From the NCBI GenBank assembly GCA_035771175.1, contig CM069593.1, forward strand, positions 19,683,956-19,747,955: a DNA stretch of 64,000 bases, given 5' to 3'. A model generated the notes under the pieces. That model searched no databases and was not told the DNA's origin. It saw nothing but the letters and a program-made list of their open reading frames with translations. Source of the DNA: Paratinospora sagittata (Eukaryota > Streptophyta > Magnoliopsida > Ranunculales > Menispermaceae). A program made the position numbers and the translations under genes. Of the stretch, positions 37,172-48,504 are shown piece after piece; position 1 is the stretch's first letter, and each line of letters opens with the position of its first letter.

Positions 37172-38748
37172 AAGAGAAGTAATAATATTATACTTGTCCT
37201 AATTAACACTTGCTATATGTATTTAAGTGCTTGACGGCTTTTTTTATTGACTTGAGACTCGGCATAGAAGGAAAAGAGGTGCTTTGGGTGAAAAGAAGAT
37301 GGGACTAAATTAAAGAATTTATTAATAGATCATATGTTGCTTAGTTAAGTACATATAATTTCGTGTGTGTAACTACATTGTTATTGTCATAAATCATGAA
37401 GTACATACATTATGATGATATATAACATATGCACATCTAATGATTATAAAAAATTGAGAATGTAATTGTACGGTGCATTTATTCGTAATTAAAAGAGCAT
37501 TTTTTATACTACTAAAAGTCATTAAATATATACAAATTAATTAAATATATTTTCTACTTTTTTTTTTAATATAACATCATAGTTTCATTATATGGTTGCA
37601 ATCTTTTGTTGTTAGTATAATATAAAATTTGTATTCATAATATTAAGAGTTTAAACTCTAATGTAAAAAACTCAAGTTTCTTGATTTACTTTTATTGCAA
37701 GTTAAGGGTAACTTTATATTTATAATTTTAATAAATAGTTAATATAATCTCAAAAAATGCCTCCTTAAAAGAAAAATTGGAGAAAATGGGGTTTAGGCAG
37801 CAACCCTATAGAACGTTATAGACATTATAGTAAACTTTAAATATTATAAAAATTTGGGTTTTCAACTCAAACTAAGTCTTTATGGCTATAAGAATATGCT
37901 ATTTCCATTCACTTCATCAAGGGCAAAAACGTTCAATAACTAGTATTTCATCCGATTAGACATCTATCTCTTTCTTATATGAGGTAGAGGGTTCAAATCT
38001 CCTCACCCTCATATAAGGTGAGAAGTTGTTATGTTCTTGGCTTGTTGTAGCTCTGTTGGGTCTTGATGTAAGTATTTATTTATCGTACTAGTAGTTAGAA
38101 ATGTCATTATCTTTGATTTAATGATCTAAAATGATTTGTGTGTACGAAATAATCCAAAATATTATAAATTGACAAAAAAAAAGATTAAATCAACTTTTAA
38201 ATAATTAATGACGACAAACTAACTCTTTACACAGTCAAATTTAGTAGATTCATGTCGTAGTTAATTTAACAAAATTTTATATTAGGTATCAAATACCTAA
38301 CGTAACCCCTTTTTTTTCTTATTCCGACTTGAGGGTCTAGCGAGTTCTATAAGAGAAATATTTTTACAATTTAAAAATTATATACAAAACTATACTTATA
38401 TTGATGTGGTGTATAGTGAGTGAAGAATATTTTTTTTTCTTTCTGATGATGTAATATATTGTCACACCAACTTGAGTATAGATTTAGGTATCTTGAATTG
38501 TTTCGTCACTTTTCTTAACTTAATTTAGTAGATTAAGTCCTAATAAATATATTCGGCAAGGACAAATATTTAAAAAATGAGTTGTAATTTCAGCTACAAC
38601 TGCCTGGTAAATTCGCTTACATGATTGGACAACACAACGCGGAACAACAGGGAGCACAACGCTATCTCCTTATAGCAACCTAATACTCTAACAGGCTAAC
38701 AGCAGCCAGCATGTAATTGTAATAGAAATTTGGATCATGCTGTTTCGA
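37172..38748. other. Intergenic DNA between expansin and NADP-MDH
   Basis: AT-rich sequence without recognisable genes. A likely tRNA-derived SINE lies at about 37940-38090 (ATCCGATTAGACATCT as A-box-like segment, GGGTTCAAATCTCC as B box). Confidence 0.5.
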
Positions 38749-38754
38749 CACGTG
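38749..38754 (+). promoter_or_regulatory. G-box in the NADP-MDH promoter
   Basis: A perfect palindromic CACGTG within GACACGTGTCC lies 156 bp before the ATG. G-boxes bind bZIP and bHLH factors and are common in light-regulated promoters, which suits a photosynthetic gene. A (TTC)n tract follows at 38863-38900, probably in the leader. Function is inferred from the motif alone. Confidence 0.5.
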
Positions 38755-38909
38755 TCCACTCTCTGTCCTTATAGTTCTTCCTCCTCGAAAACAAATGAAA
38801 ATCAGAAAATCAAACCAAAAATCGCTCTGCAACTCTCTCCGAAACCAAGCAGTCCTAGCTTCTCTTCTTCTTCTTCTTCTTCTTCGTCTGCTTCTTCTTC
38901 TCTGCTTTA

Positions 38910-41900
38910 ATGGCGACTAACCAATTCATTGCTTCACGCCTAGACACTCGCTTTCTTCCTTCCCAGCTCTCTTCCTCTGTTTCAATTCACCTCTGCAACA
39001 ACAGAGTAAGCTTGCACCGCCAGCTCCCTCGGCAACGCAGCGCCAGAGGCACAGTCTTCTGTTCTGTTGCTCCTGAGTAATCTCTCTCTCTCTCTTTCTC
39101 ACACACACACGCACTTCTTCCCTCTCTTTTCTGTACTACTCTTACTAAACAAGTTTTCTTCACCTTTTTTCCTTTCTTTTTTGGTTGTAAGGCAAGTTGA
39201 AGCCGCCCCTGTTTCGCCGCAGCAAGCTAACAACACCAAGAACAGAGCATCTGAATGCTTCGGCGTCTTCTGTCTCACTTATGATCTCGAAGCTGTTTGT
39301 TTCTAACTCCTACTGCTACTTTTTCTTTGTTTTCTTAGTTCTTAGACATTTTCCAATTCTGGGTATTTCCAAAATTGAAGAATTTCGGTGGTCTTGATTT
39401 TTCTCAGCAAATAGTGTTAAATTTTGGAAATTTCATTGATTTAGCAATTTTAAAAAGTTCCCTTATTATTTTAGCTCCTGTTGGAATTGTAATAATCTAG
39501 ATTATAGTCTATTTAGGATTTGAGAATTGTGGAGTAGACTTACTTATTGTATTAGGATTACATTAGGATTTGGATTTTGGGTGTCTATAAATACACCATA
39601 CAGTAGGTTGTAATACAAGAAGTTTTATGAGAAATAAAGAATTAAATAACCAACGGCTCCAGATCTCTTTGATTAAGTTTCCCTGTCTATTTACCTTCTT
39701 TGTAAAGTCTTCCCTTCCTTTTCTATATATTTCTTGTAGAGATTTGTTAAAAAAGATTCAGAAAATAAGAAACGACTTGTTTCCTTGCCTTTGTCTCCGA
39801 TATAAGTGGTGAAAAGGAAAAGTGTGGAGCATTTAGTGTGAAATATTTGATGAAATTCTTGTAGACCTAAAACATGGCACTGGTACTATTCTATTTGAGA
39901 TTATGGCAGTTTTAGATTTCTTGGTTATTGTTCATCAAAGAAAACATTGCTTTAGAAAAAACAAATTAACAGTTCACAATTCTCAGTAGTTGTTAGTATT
40001 TTTTATGAATTTGTGGTTTGTTGTCTTACCAGGAAGAGAAGACAAAATCGTGGAAGAAATTAATTAATGTTTCAGTTTCAGGCGCTGCCGGGATGATATC
40101 TAATCATCTACTTTTCAAAGTAAGCAGCTTTTGCTATCTTTTCCCTGTTGATATGTCGTCTTAACTCCGGTGTGTTGTATAGAAGAAGACTTGTACTTTT
40201 AGTTTCAGAGTAAATTTGTTTTGTTCCCAATCTAAATTCACTTTACATGAGACCCTCTAGTATGTTTTTTTTTCATATTCTTCTTAATGATTGCCATACT
40301 TTCCTGCCATTTTCAGCTTGCATCTGGTGAAGTTTTTGGGCCGGATCAACCAATTGCCTTGAAACTGTTAGGATCTCAAAGGTCACTCCAAGCACTTGAA
40401 GGTACAGATCTTAAGTTTAGCTTACAATGTTCATTTTATTTTATCAAAGTGGCTTTTTTCAATGGTTTACAGTTTTTATTTTTTATTTTTTTATGAACAA
40501 TACAACAAGCACAGAAATATGTCCATAGAATTGCATGATCCCTCTGGAAAATGGAGCAATAAAATATTCCATGAGAGTTAATAAGTCACAAGATATCTTA
40601 GTATTTCATTCTTATTATTTTATTACTGTTTTCTCGTATACTACTTTCCCTTCTCACTCCCGAGCAACGTCAGAGATTTTTTTTTTTTTTTGCAGAAAAC
40701 TCAAAATTTGAAAAAAAGAATCTGTCCTGAATCTTTCCAAACTCTATGTCAAGTTCATTCGTGGTGAGGTTGCATGACAAAGCCCGGTTACTATCATAAC
40801 CTCATACCATATTTGGCATCTGATGCAAAATTAGCAAATGTACTTTTTCTTTGACAAAGTATATCTTTTGGTTGATAGTCTGATACAATCAGCAATAATA
40901 ATAAAAAGAGAATCTATTTATGCTTGTTTATATCACATGCCCTGAAGGCAGTATTTTTCTCTCCTTAGTTAATCTCTCTATTAAGCTGTAAAATTTTCAA
41001 TTTCCTGAAATGGTGATTGATATTTCTCCATGATATTTTAAATGTGCAGGAGTGGCTATGGAATTGGAAGATTCCTTGTATCCCTTATTAAGGGAGGTAA
41101 GTATTGAAATTGATCCTTATGATGTCTACCAGGATGCAGAATGGGCTCTTCTGATTGGAGCAAAGCCACGAGGTCCTGGTATGGAACGGGCAGGCTTGTT
41201 GGACATAAATGGTCAGATTTATGCCGAGCAGGTGCTACACATTCTTTGATTTTTTTTAAAAAAATTCATGATAAAATTCTATTTGGACTTTTTCGCATGT
41301 TGTATGATTTCTTGTAAATTCTCTTAATCTTTGGTCGATAAATATGAAATCAGGGAAAAGCATTAAATGCCGTTGCATCCCGAAATGTTAAAGTGATAGT
41401 GGTGGGCAATCCATGCAATACAAAGTGAGTAGATATATACAAGACAAGCTAAATTTTATATCATCTTTACTATCTCAAATGCTTTTTCTGATTCCTTTTT
41501 TTTTTTCTTGGCAGTGCATTAATTTGTTTGAAAAATGCACCAAATATACCGGCAAAGAATTTCCATGCCTTGACTAGGTTGGATGAGAACAGGGCCAAAT
41601 GTCAAGTACAAATTATATCAAATAAATACTTTACATCAATAAATGACTACACTGGTTAATTTAAAAAGTGCTGATATATTTATTATCTTTTTTTTCAGCT
41701 AGCTCTTAAAGCAGGAGTGTTTTATGATAAGGTGTCAAATGTAACCATCTGGGGAAACCACTCAACGACTCAGGTCCTGAAATAATAGATTTCCATGAAT
41801 TAGTACCTTTAGAAAACAAGTTTTTTTTTTTTTTGGGTGTTTCTATTAAAGTACATGTTCAATTTTTACATCCCCAAACAGGTTCCAGATTTTTTAAATG

Positions 41901-43354
41901 CTAGAATCAATGGTTTACCCGTGAAAGATGTCATTAAGGACACCAAATGGTTAGAGGAAGAGTTCACTGAGAAGGTCCAGAAGGTAAATTCTGTTGAATA
42001 ATCTCCAAGAAGCTCTAGCTAATTAATTTGTCAGATTTGTGATTATTTGATAAAAGATATTCTGTGACAAAAGTTTTAATATTTCCAGAGAGGAGGCGTG
42101 CTGATTCAAAAATGGGGGAGATCTTCAGCTGCATCCACTGCAGTCTCAATTGTTGATGCAATTAGGTCCCTCGTCACTCCTACACCTGAAGGCGATTGGT
42201 TTTCCTCTGGGGTAAACTTATTTAGATGGAAGATTTAGTCTTTCACTATTCTTTTTCATATGGTCATTGTATATATTTGATTTATTTTTTTTGTTGGTAT
42301 ATAACTCACTTGTGGATATAAATCTTCACTGTTGCATCCATATGTGCACTACTGTACTAGAGAACCAAATCTTATTAAAAACATATCGGTGCCAAGCACT
42401 TAGATGCAATTCCTATGGGTATTTGGCTATCTCTCTCATCCGACTCTAAATGTTAAGATGGTATCTTAATCTAGTGATATACTGGAATCATTTTTTAGAA
42501 AGGTGGAATTCCATAATGGATGGTTCTGAAATTTGTAGCCTAACCATACCCGATGAACTTCCAGGTTTATACTAATGGCAACCCCTATGGGATAGCAGAG
42601 GATATTGTTTTCAGCATGCCATGCAGATCAAAGGCAAGTTAAATTTTAAAGCTTGAATTTTGAAAGTAGTTTTATTCTCAAATGCATCGGGGTTCAGCAA
42701 TTTCTTATTGTTCAGGGGGATGGTGATTATGAGCTTGTCAAGGATGTGATCTTCGATGATTTTCTACGCCAGCGCATAGAAAAGGTTAATTTCTTCTTCG
42801 TTTACAAAATTGTATATATATATTAGCGCCTGCCACTTTATTTACCTCTACCATTATCTACAGACTGAAGCTGAGTTGCTCGCTGAAAAGAGATGTGTTG
42901 CGCACCTTACTGGGGAGGTAGTAGAATACATGTCAAATGGTTTTTAACATATTTGATGGTTGGTTTAACAAGTTGATGAAAGAATAAATTTAAATAAAAT
43001 GATGCCTTCAGCCATTATTAGCCCTTCAAATTTCTGGTCTTTGTCTGATCTTCCAAGCTTTAGGCTTTTAGTACTTTTGATGGAGAAAAAACACAGGTAG
43101 CAATGAGCAGACTTGGGGACTCTTTTATGTCCCATAATTACCTCAGTCCATCACCAAGATGTGATAATTATAAATTCTGTAAAAATAGGAATTTTAACTT
43201 GGGTAGAAAACTTCTCTCTTAATTCCAGATGAGATATATATGTGAGCCTCCTAGACTGTATAACTAACAGGTGATTCTGTTTTTTGAGCTCTTTTTTCAG
43301 GGTATTGCATTTTGTGATCTTCCAGAGGACACAATGCTTCCAGGAGAGCAGTAG
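38910..43354 (+). CDS. NADP-MDH: NADP-dependent malate dehydrogenase, chloroplastic
   Basis: Fourteen exons: 38910-39076, 39192-39294, 40033-40119, 40317-40401, 41050-41231, 41354-41424, 41515-41605, 41699-41773, 41882-41983, 42089-42211, 42565-42633, 42716-42784, 42864-42917, 43301-43354. They give 443 residues, the family's usual length. The enzyme reduces oxaloacetate to malate with NADPH in the stroma, exporting reducing power through the malate valve. Residues 1 to about 55 are a Ser/Arg-rich transit peptide. The thioredoxin-controlled cysteine pairs are C78/C83 (ECFGVFC) and C419/C431, with the family's spacings of 5 and 12. SGAAGMISN is the nucleotide-binding loop, [14 protein letters not shown] holds substrate-site residues, and GNHSTTQ holds the catalytic histidine. 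Intron 11 (42634-42715) starts with GC, not GT. Confidence 0.96.
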
Positions 43355-44886
43355 GACAGATCGGACACGAAGCTTATTCTCTTACAACCTAGTAGGTGAC
43401 TCTCAACATTAGCTGCATGTCTATGAAGCTGAAAATTCAGTGCAAAATTATCCTAGATGTTAAAATTATTATGTTTACAATAAGGTGCCCGCGAGAGCAT
43501 AGCTAGAGAGGATCCTTAGTCCTGGAAAATAAATGTGGCTGTTTTCAACACATTGTCCATTTTTTAGGGCTGCTTGGGCAGAGATTGGAGTCTGTAATAT
43601 TGATTGGAAGCAGTAAGGCATCTGCTTGTATTCTATCTATCTATCTATCTATCTATCTATATATACCCTTCATGATTTTTCTGCAAATGTTCATTAATAT
43701 ATATAGGAGTGGAGTTGTCTTCACTGGCTTTATAGCATGCTCAAAAGCATCTGGCATGTTAAGTTTCATCAATGGTAAGTGCATCTGCTATATGAAGAAT
43801 CTGAAAACTACAGAACTTTAATACTGTATTACATGTAACAGTTACTGCTTGGTTAAGCTTTTTAGTCACAGTACTGGATTCATAACTGCATATTTGCCCA
43901 AAGAAGGTAGGATTGCAGATTAAGATTTTCATTAATTGAAGTTAAAAGGCTTTGTTCAGTGAATTCTTGCAACTGGAAAAATGAGTTGCAAGTATTTGGC
44001 TGGTGGAACAGGAACATAAAAGTTGGAAAACACTGCTCTTCATGTCAACCTGGTTCTTAACCTTTTGGCCCATCAAACTCTACGTGGGACATGGCGAGAG
44101 TACTGTTAGAAATTATTAAAACTCAAAAGCTATACCTAACACGTGAAGGCCGATAATCAATGAGTATTGATTAGATATATGTTAATTTAAGATTTCAAAA
44201 ACTGTTTTTAAATTTGACGAATTAAACATATTTTTTACCTTTTAATTTTTAAATATAAAAAATTATATCTGAATCATAAATCAAATAAGGTTATGTTCTT
44301 ATTTACTTTTGGCTAACCATGGGGTAGCTAACCATGGGTATCCAACACAGTTTATGAATACCTTGACTAATCCGAGAAATATAACTTTACATGCAAACAT
44401 TGTGCCTCTCATTTTTGCCCTATAAACATTTTTTTTTCTTCTTTTGTTATATTATTAGGGAATGCCTTTATTGGCCAAATAAGTTCATTTATTGTTTCTG
44501 TAGCACATATTCTAATATAACCATGGGTTGTATTGTATTTAATGTTACCTTACCTTATAATAATCTATACTTTTATCATAATTTTATAAATTATTTATAA
44601 TAAATTTATAAATAATTTGGTAATATGCTGCTAAAAGTGTTAGCAATTATAAGATTCATTTTATATATATTTTCAGTCTTTTGAACCCTTTTTGTCCACG
44701 TGTAAGGCAAGCGCATGTGGTATTAATAAAAAAATTAGATGCACAGGTATTCAAGGGTTCTCCGCCCTTATAGTGAGTGGCAGTGTCGTAGTTATCTGGT
44801 ATGTTTGGGCGCTAGAACGTTAATGAAGCGAAGCAGATAAGAGCGAAAGAGAAAGAAAGAAGAAAGCGAGAAAGAGCGGCTTTTCA
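43355..44886. other. NADP-MDH 3' flank and bL9 upstream region
   Basis: It holds 3' untranslated sequence, a (CTAT)n microsatellite at 43632-43668, and at about 44104-44140 a fragment reading CTGTTAGAAATT and AAAAGCTATACCTAAC that resembles the terminal repeat of the TRIM family seen at 46.8 and 55.7 kb. No genes were recognised. Confidence 0.5.
43632..43668 (+). repeat. (CTAT)n microsatellite
   Basis: About nine uninterrupted CTAT units downstream of NADP-MDH, followed by a short AT run. Likely length-polymorphic. Confidence 0.9.
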
Positions 44887-47713
44887 ATGGCGTCAACTAC
44901 GGCACTTTCATGGAGTTCATCTTCATGGTTACATAGCTTCGGAGGAAACACCAAGGAAACATCGAGATTTTCTGAAAAGAGAGCGGTGATGCCCGTGGTG
45001 GCGCAAAAGAAAGCCAACAAGACCCGAAAAGTATTGTTCTTGTGCAACAAATTCATAAATATGTGATTGAAAAGCAGCCTAATTTAGGAGTTTTGGGTGT
45101 GATTCTGATCTGGGTTTTTGATTTTTTTTTTTTTTGATTATTCAATTTGGTTTCTTGGGCAGGTAATTCTGAAAGACGATGTGGAGAAGCTGGGAAAGAA
45201 AGGGCAACTTCTAGACGTCAAGGTTGGATTTTACAGGAACTATTTGCATCCAATGGGGATGGCCCAGATTGTCACTCCCCTTCTACTCAAGTATGATATG
45301 TTTTGTACTTATTTTGAAATCTATCTTTCAATTCTGTAATTTGCTTCAATATATGATGCAAGCCCGGAATTGTTAGTGGTTTGATTAGATTATATGAGAC
45401 ATAATTAAGGCAGTTTTCGCCTGTTAAAAAGCCAAAATTTATGGGACTAAGTCAGATTTACTCTAACTAGTTCTCTTGTTATTTCCTAATGTAAGAGTCT
45501 GAACTAGCATCCTACGGGGAAAATGGACTACTTGGCCATATGTTCTTAGTCTTGATGGAATGTCAGATATCTGTGCAATCTTAGGAATTTACATGCTTTT
45601 TAGTAAGTGTCAGTACTTTTTGTTACCAAAGGATGTATCCTAATAAAAGATGAAGCACGTTAAGATTTTTAAAACTCAACAATTGTGCCAATAGTGGATG
45701 AAAACCAAAAAAAAAACCTCAAATGGGAAGGCTCAGGTATATAAATTTCAGTTAATTGAGTACAAATGAAGAAGGATGAGTGTGGGATTTGCATATAAGC
45801 ATTAAATTCCCTAAACCGATCACGTTAAAAAGAGAGATAGGACTGATCAAGTTTTCGTATTGATGAAATATATGCATGATACGTTGGGTACATACATATA
45901 TAATTTATTATCAGTTTCTGTTTTAAGGAGTGAAATATATAGTACTCAGTGTCTCCTTTTTCAGGGAAATGCGGGTGCAAGAAGAGAGAATTGAGGCAGA
46001 GAAAAAGAGGGTAAGAAAATACCCCGTAATTATGAAGGCTTCATTTTTCCAACCAACATTATAGTGGGAATTTTGACATTACAACATTATGAAAAGTTGA
46101 CTTGAAACTTTATTTTGAGAAACTCGTGTATATTAACTCCATGCAAACTGGGTAACATTAGAATAGTAGACTCATGGGCTCTGTGATGGTGGCTTATTTT
46201 TCAGGTGAAAGAAGAAGCACAACAGCTTGCTCTGATTTTTGAGACTGTTGGAGCCTTCAAGGTGAAGCGAAAAGTTGGAAAAGGAAAACAAATTTTTGGA
46301 AGGTGAGTGCGACTAAGCCAAAAAACATGACCACCAAAAAACATGACCAGATTCAATGTTGGCATTGTTTATCTAATATACAACTTTTTTACAGTGTCAC
46401 TTCTCAAGATCTTGTAGACATCATCAAGGCACAGCTTCAAAGGTACTCTTTTCTATCTATGTTTCTTAAGGTGCATAATTTTCTAACATGCTCTTGGAAT
46501 TTTCAGAGGCAGTGTACGCTACTGTAAGCTTAGGGGTTCTCCTCACTTTTTTCCAACATGTACCACAGTTGACACTGAACGATTTTAGTAACGGAGATAA
46601 AATGAATGGATTAAACGAAAATAAGATGAAGACACTAGGCTGTTAGAAACCACAAAACCCAAGCTATAGCAGTTAAGAAGAGACCCAAAAATGAATAATC
46701 AACGTAAAAGCAAACTTCCTCACATGTACCCCCATCCTCCATATGAGGAGATAAAGGAGATATAAAAGAAATTACCGATGCCACATACTAATGGGGAATA
46801 TAAAAATACTAGACCTAAAAGCTATATCTTATAATTAGAGGCCCAACTATGTATATCAAACAGACATAGACGTTAACACTCTCACGTGCATGATGTCACA
46901 TGGACTATATTTATAATAGGGAGGATGACATTTATAATAATGAGATAAACAAGCAATTGTGTTTGTGATGAGGTATGAGCACAAGACCCTGAGAATAACA
47001 AGGCCCTGATATCATGTTAGAAGCCACGTGAACTAAAAGCTGTAGCTTAAAAGTAGAGGCCCAACTATATATCAAGCGGACATAGACATTAACAAGTATG
47101 ATATTATATTAGAAACCAATTAACCCAAAAGCTATAATTATCTCAGATTCTCAGCAATAGCGGTGGAGCAAAGCCCCTAAGTTAGAGCAACATTAGTTTT
47201 ATTGTCCTCTTTTTATTGATCATAAATTAATGTTGCTCAATATGGAGTTGGGGCAGTTAGTAAAGAAGTGACTTTGGAACCCAAAAGGTTTTAGGTTCAA
47301 CTCCTGTCACTATCTCACCCTAGGGGTGAAGAGGATTAATGGGTCAAGAACGGGCTTGATACCTCTCTGAAAGTGTGGTTTAATGATAGAGCTGGTTATA
47401 CAACTAACTACTAATATTGTATCTCCTCAAAAAAAAGTTGTTAATAACTCAAACATTTCTGGTAAGAGGTTGATCTGTTCATTAAAATGCAGTTTCATAT
47501 TGAACATCCTCGTTTTAAATTGTCTTGTACTGATGTAGCATTTGCTTGACTTGATCAGCTTCTTATTCTCTTTTATGTCCAAATATATGCAGAGATGTAG
47601 ACAAGCGACTTGTTTCACTTCCAGAGATCCGTGAAACTGGAGAATACATCGCAGAACTGAAGCTTCACCCTGAGGTTACCGCTCGAATTAGGCTGAATGT
47701 TTATGCAAACTAG
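44887..47713 (+). CDS. RPL9: Plastid 50S ribosomal protein bL9
   Basis: Six exons: 44887-45030, 45163-45290, 45965-46010, 46205-46302, 46395-46442, 47593-47713. They give 194 residues. bL9 binds 23S rRNA near the base of the L1 stalk. Residues 1 to about 40 are Ser-rich with few acidic residues, as in a chloroplast transit peptide. The mature part opens with [20 protein letters not shown] and the bL9 signature [15 protein letters not shown] connecting helix follows ([20 protein letters not shown]), then the C-terminal RNA-binding domain ending [18 protein letters not shown]. The last intron (46443-47592) is much longer than the rest and holds a miniature retrotransposon. Plastid rather than mitochondrial location is inferred from the leader and family resemblance. 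Confidence 0.94.
46795..47094 (-). mobile_element. TRIM (miniature LTR retrotransposon) in the last bL9 intron
   Basis: Two direct repeats of about 80 bp (about 46795-46878 and 47015-47094) share AAAAGCT(A/G)TA, AGAGGCCCAACTAT and GACATAGACRTTAACA. Read on the minus strand, the 47015-47094 copy is followed by TGATATCAGGGCC, a degenerate methionine-tRNA primer site. The other copy is preceded by GTGAGAGTG, a purine-rich tract. With about 136 bp between them there is no room for coding sequence. Related fragments flank it (about 46633-46665 and 47105-47140), suggesting nested copies. It is antisense to bL9. Confidence 0.75.
47228..47345 (+). mobile_element. Possible tRNA-derived SINE
   Basis: GGAGTTGGGGCAGTTAGT (A-box-like) and AGGTTCAACTCC (B-box-like) occur 50 bp apart in the bL9 intron. 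There is no clear tail or target duplication, so this is tentative. Confidence 0.3.
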
Positions 47714-48504
47714 AACAAGCATCATCACCAAAGCCATACTGGGTGGGATTGGGAATGTACTAACAGCAAGCACTGTCAAAGGTCCACACTCCCAAATGTT
47801 ATATGTTGTTTCTGCATGTAGTTTTGGAACACACTAATGTTTCTATTTTTTTTGTAATGATATTTTTATTTCTCTCTCCTCTTTTTTTTCTTTTTCATTA
47901 ATAATTCCAACTTGTACGAGTAAAATGAGTCAATTTGTTGCTGGTTGTCTGAAATTGTATGACATAAAATTGAGAATGTAGGATGGGAGTTGGAAGGCTG
48001 CGAAGCCGCTCGCCTAAATCTTGCTCGTAATATTTGGCAGAGTATGTAATGAATAGTATAGATGGTTGTTTTCTATCTTCTAAACACAGTTCATAACGCC
48101 AATTACCAAAATATTTCTCCTTTAATAACGTGTACTGTTATTGGCAATTTCATGAACTATCAAAACAACAAATATTTCACTGCCAGAGTAGCAAACCAAT
48201 TGTTACATGCAAGAGGTTCCAAAGAATTGATATTAATACGGACGTTATACATAAAACACCCTTTCCCTCCTCCCCACACAACCACTCTAAATTTTAAAAA
48301 GTTCAATACGCCGCTAAAAATGCTTGGTTCAATCAGCAAAAAGATTGAAACCCAAAATCCTCTCATCTACCATCATACATATTGTGTGAAGAGGAACAAC
48401 TTTGAATGACTTTCTAGTTTTATACCACCTCCAGGCTTTTGGAACCATTCTCAAAAACTGTCACTTTACTGGTTCAGATAAAAGGCCTTGGCCTGAATCT
48501 CAGC
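47714..48504. other. Region between the convergent bL9 and UTP12 genes
   Basis: Only 791 bp separate the two stop codons, so both 3' untranslated regions must share this stretch. No gene, repeat or structured element was recognised. Confidence 0.7.
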
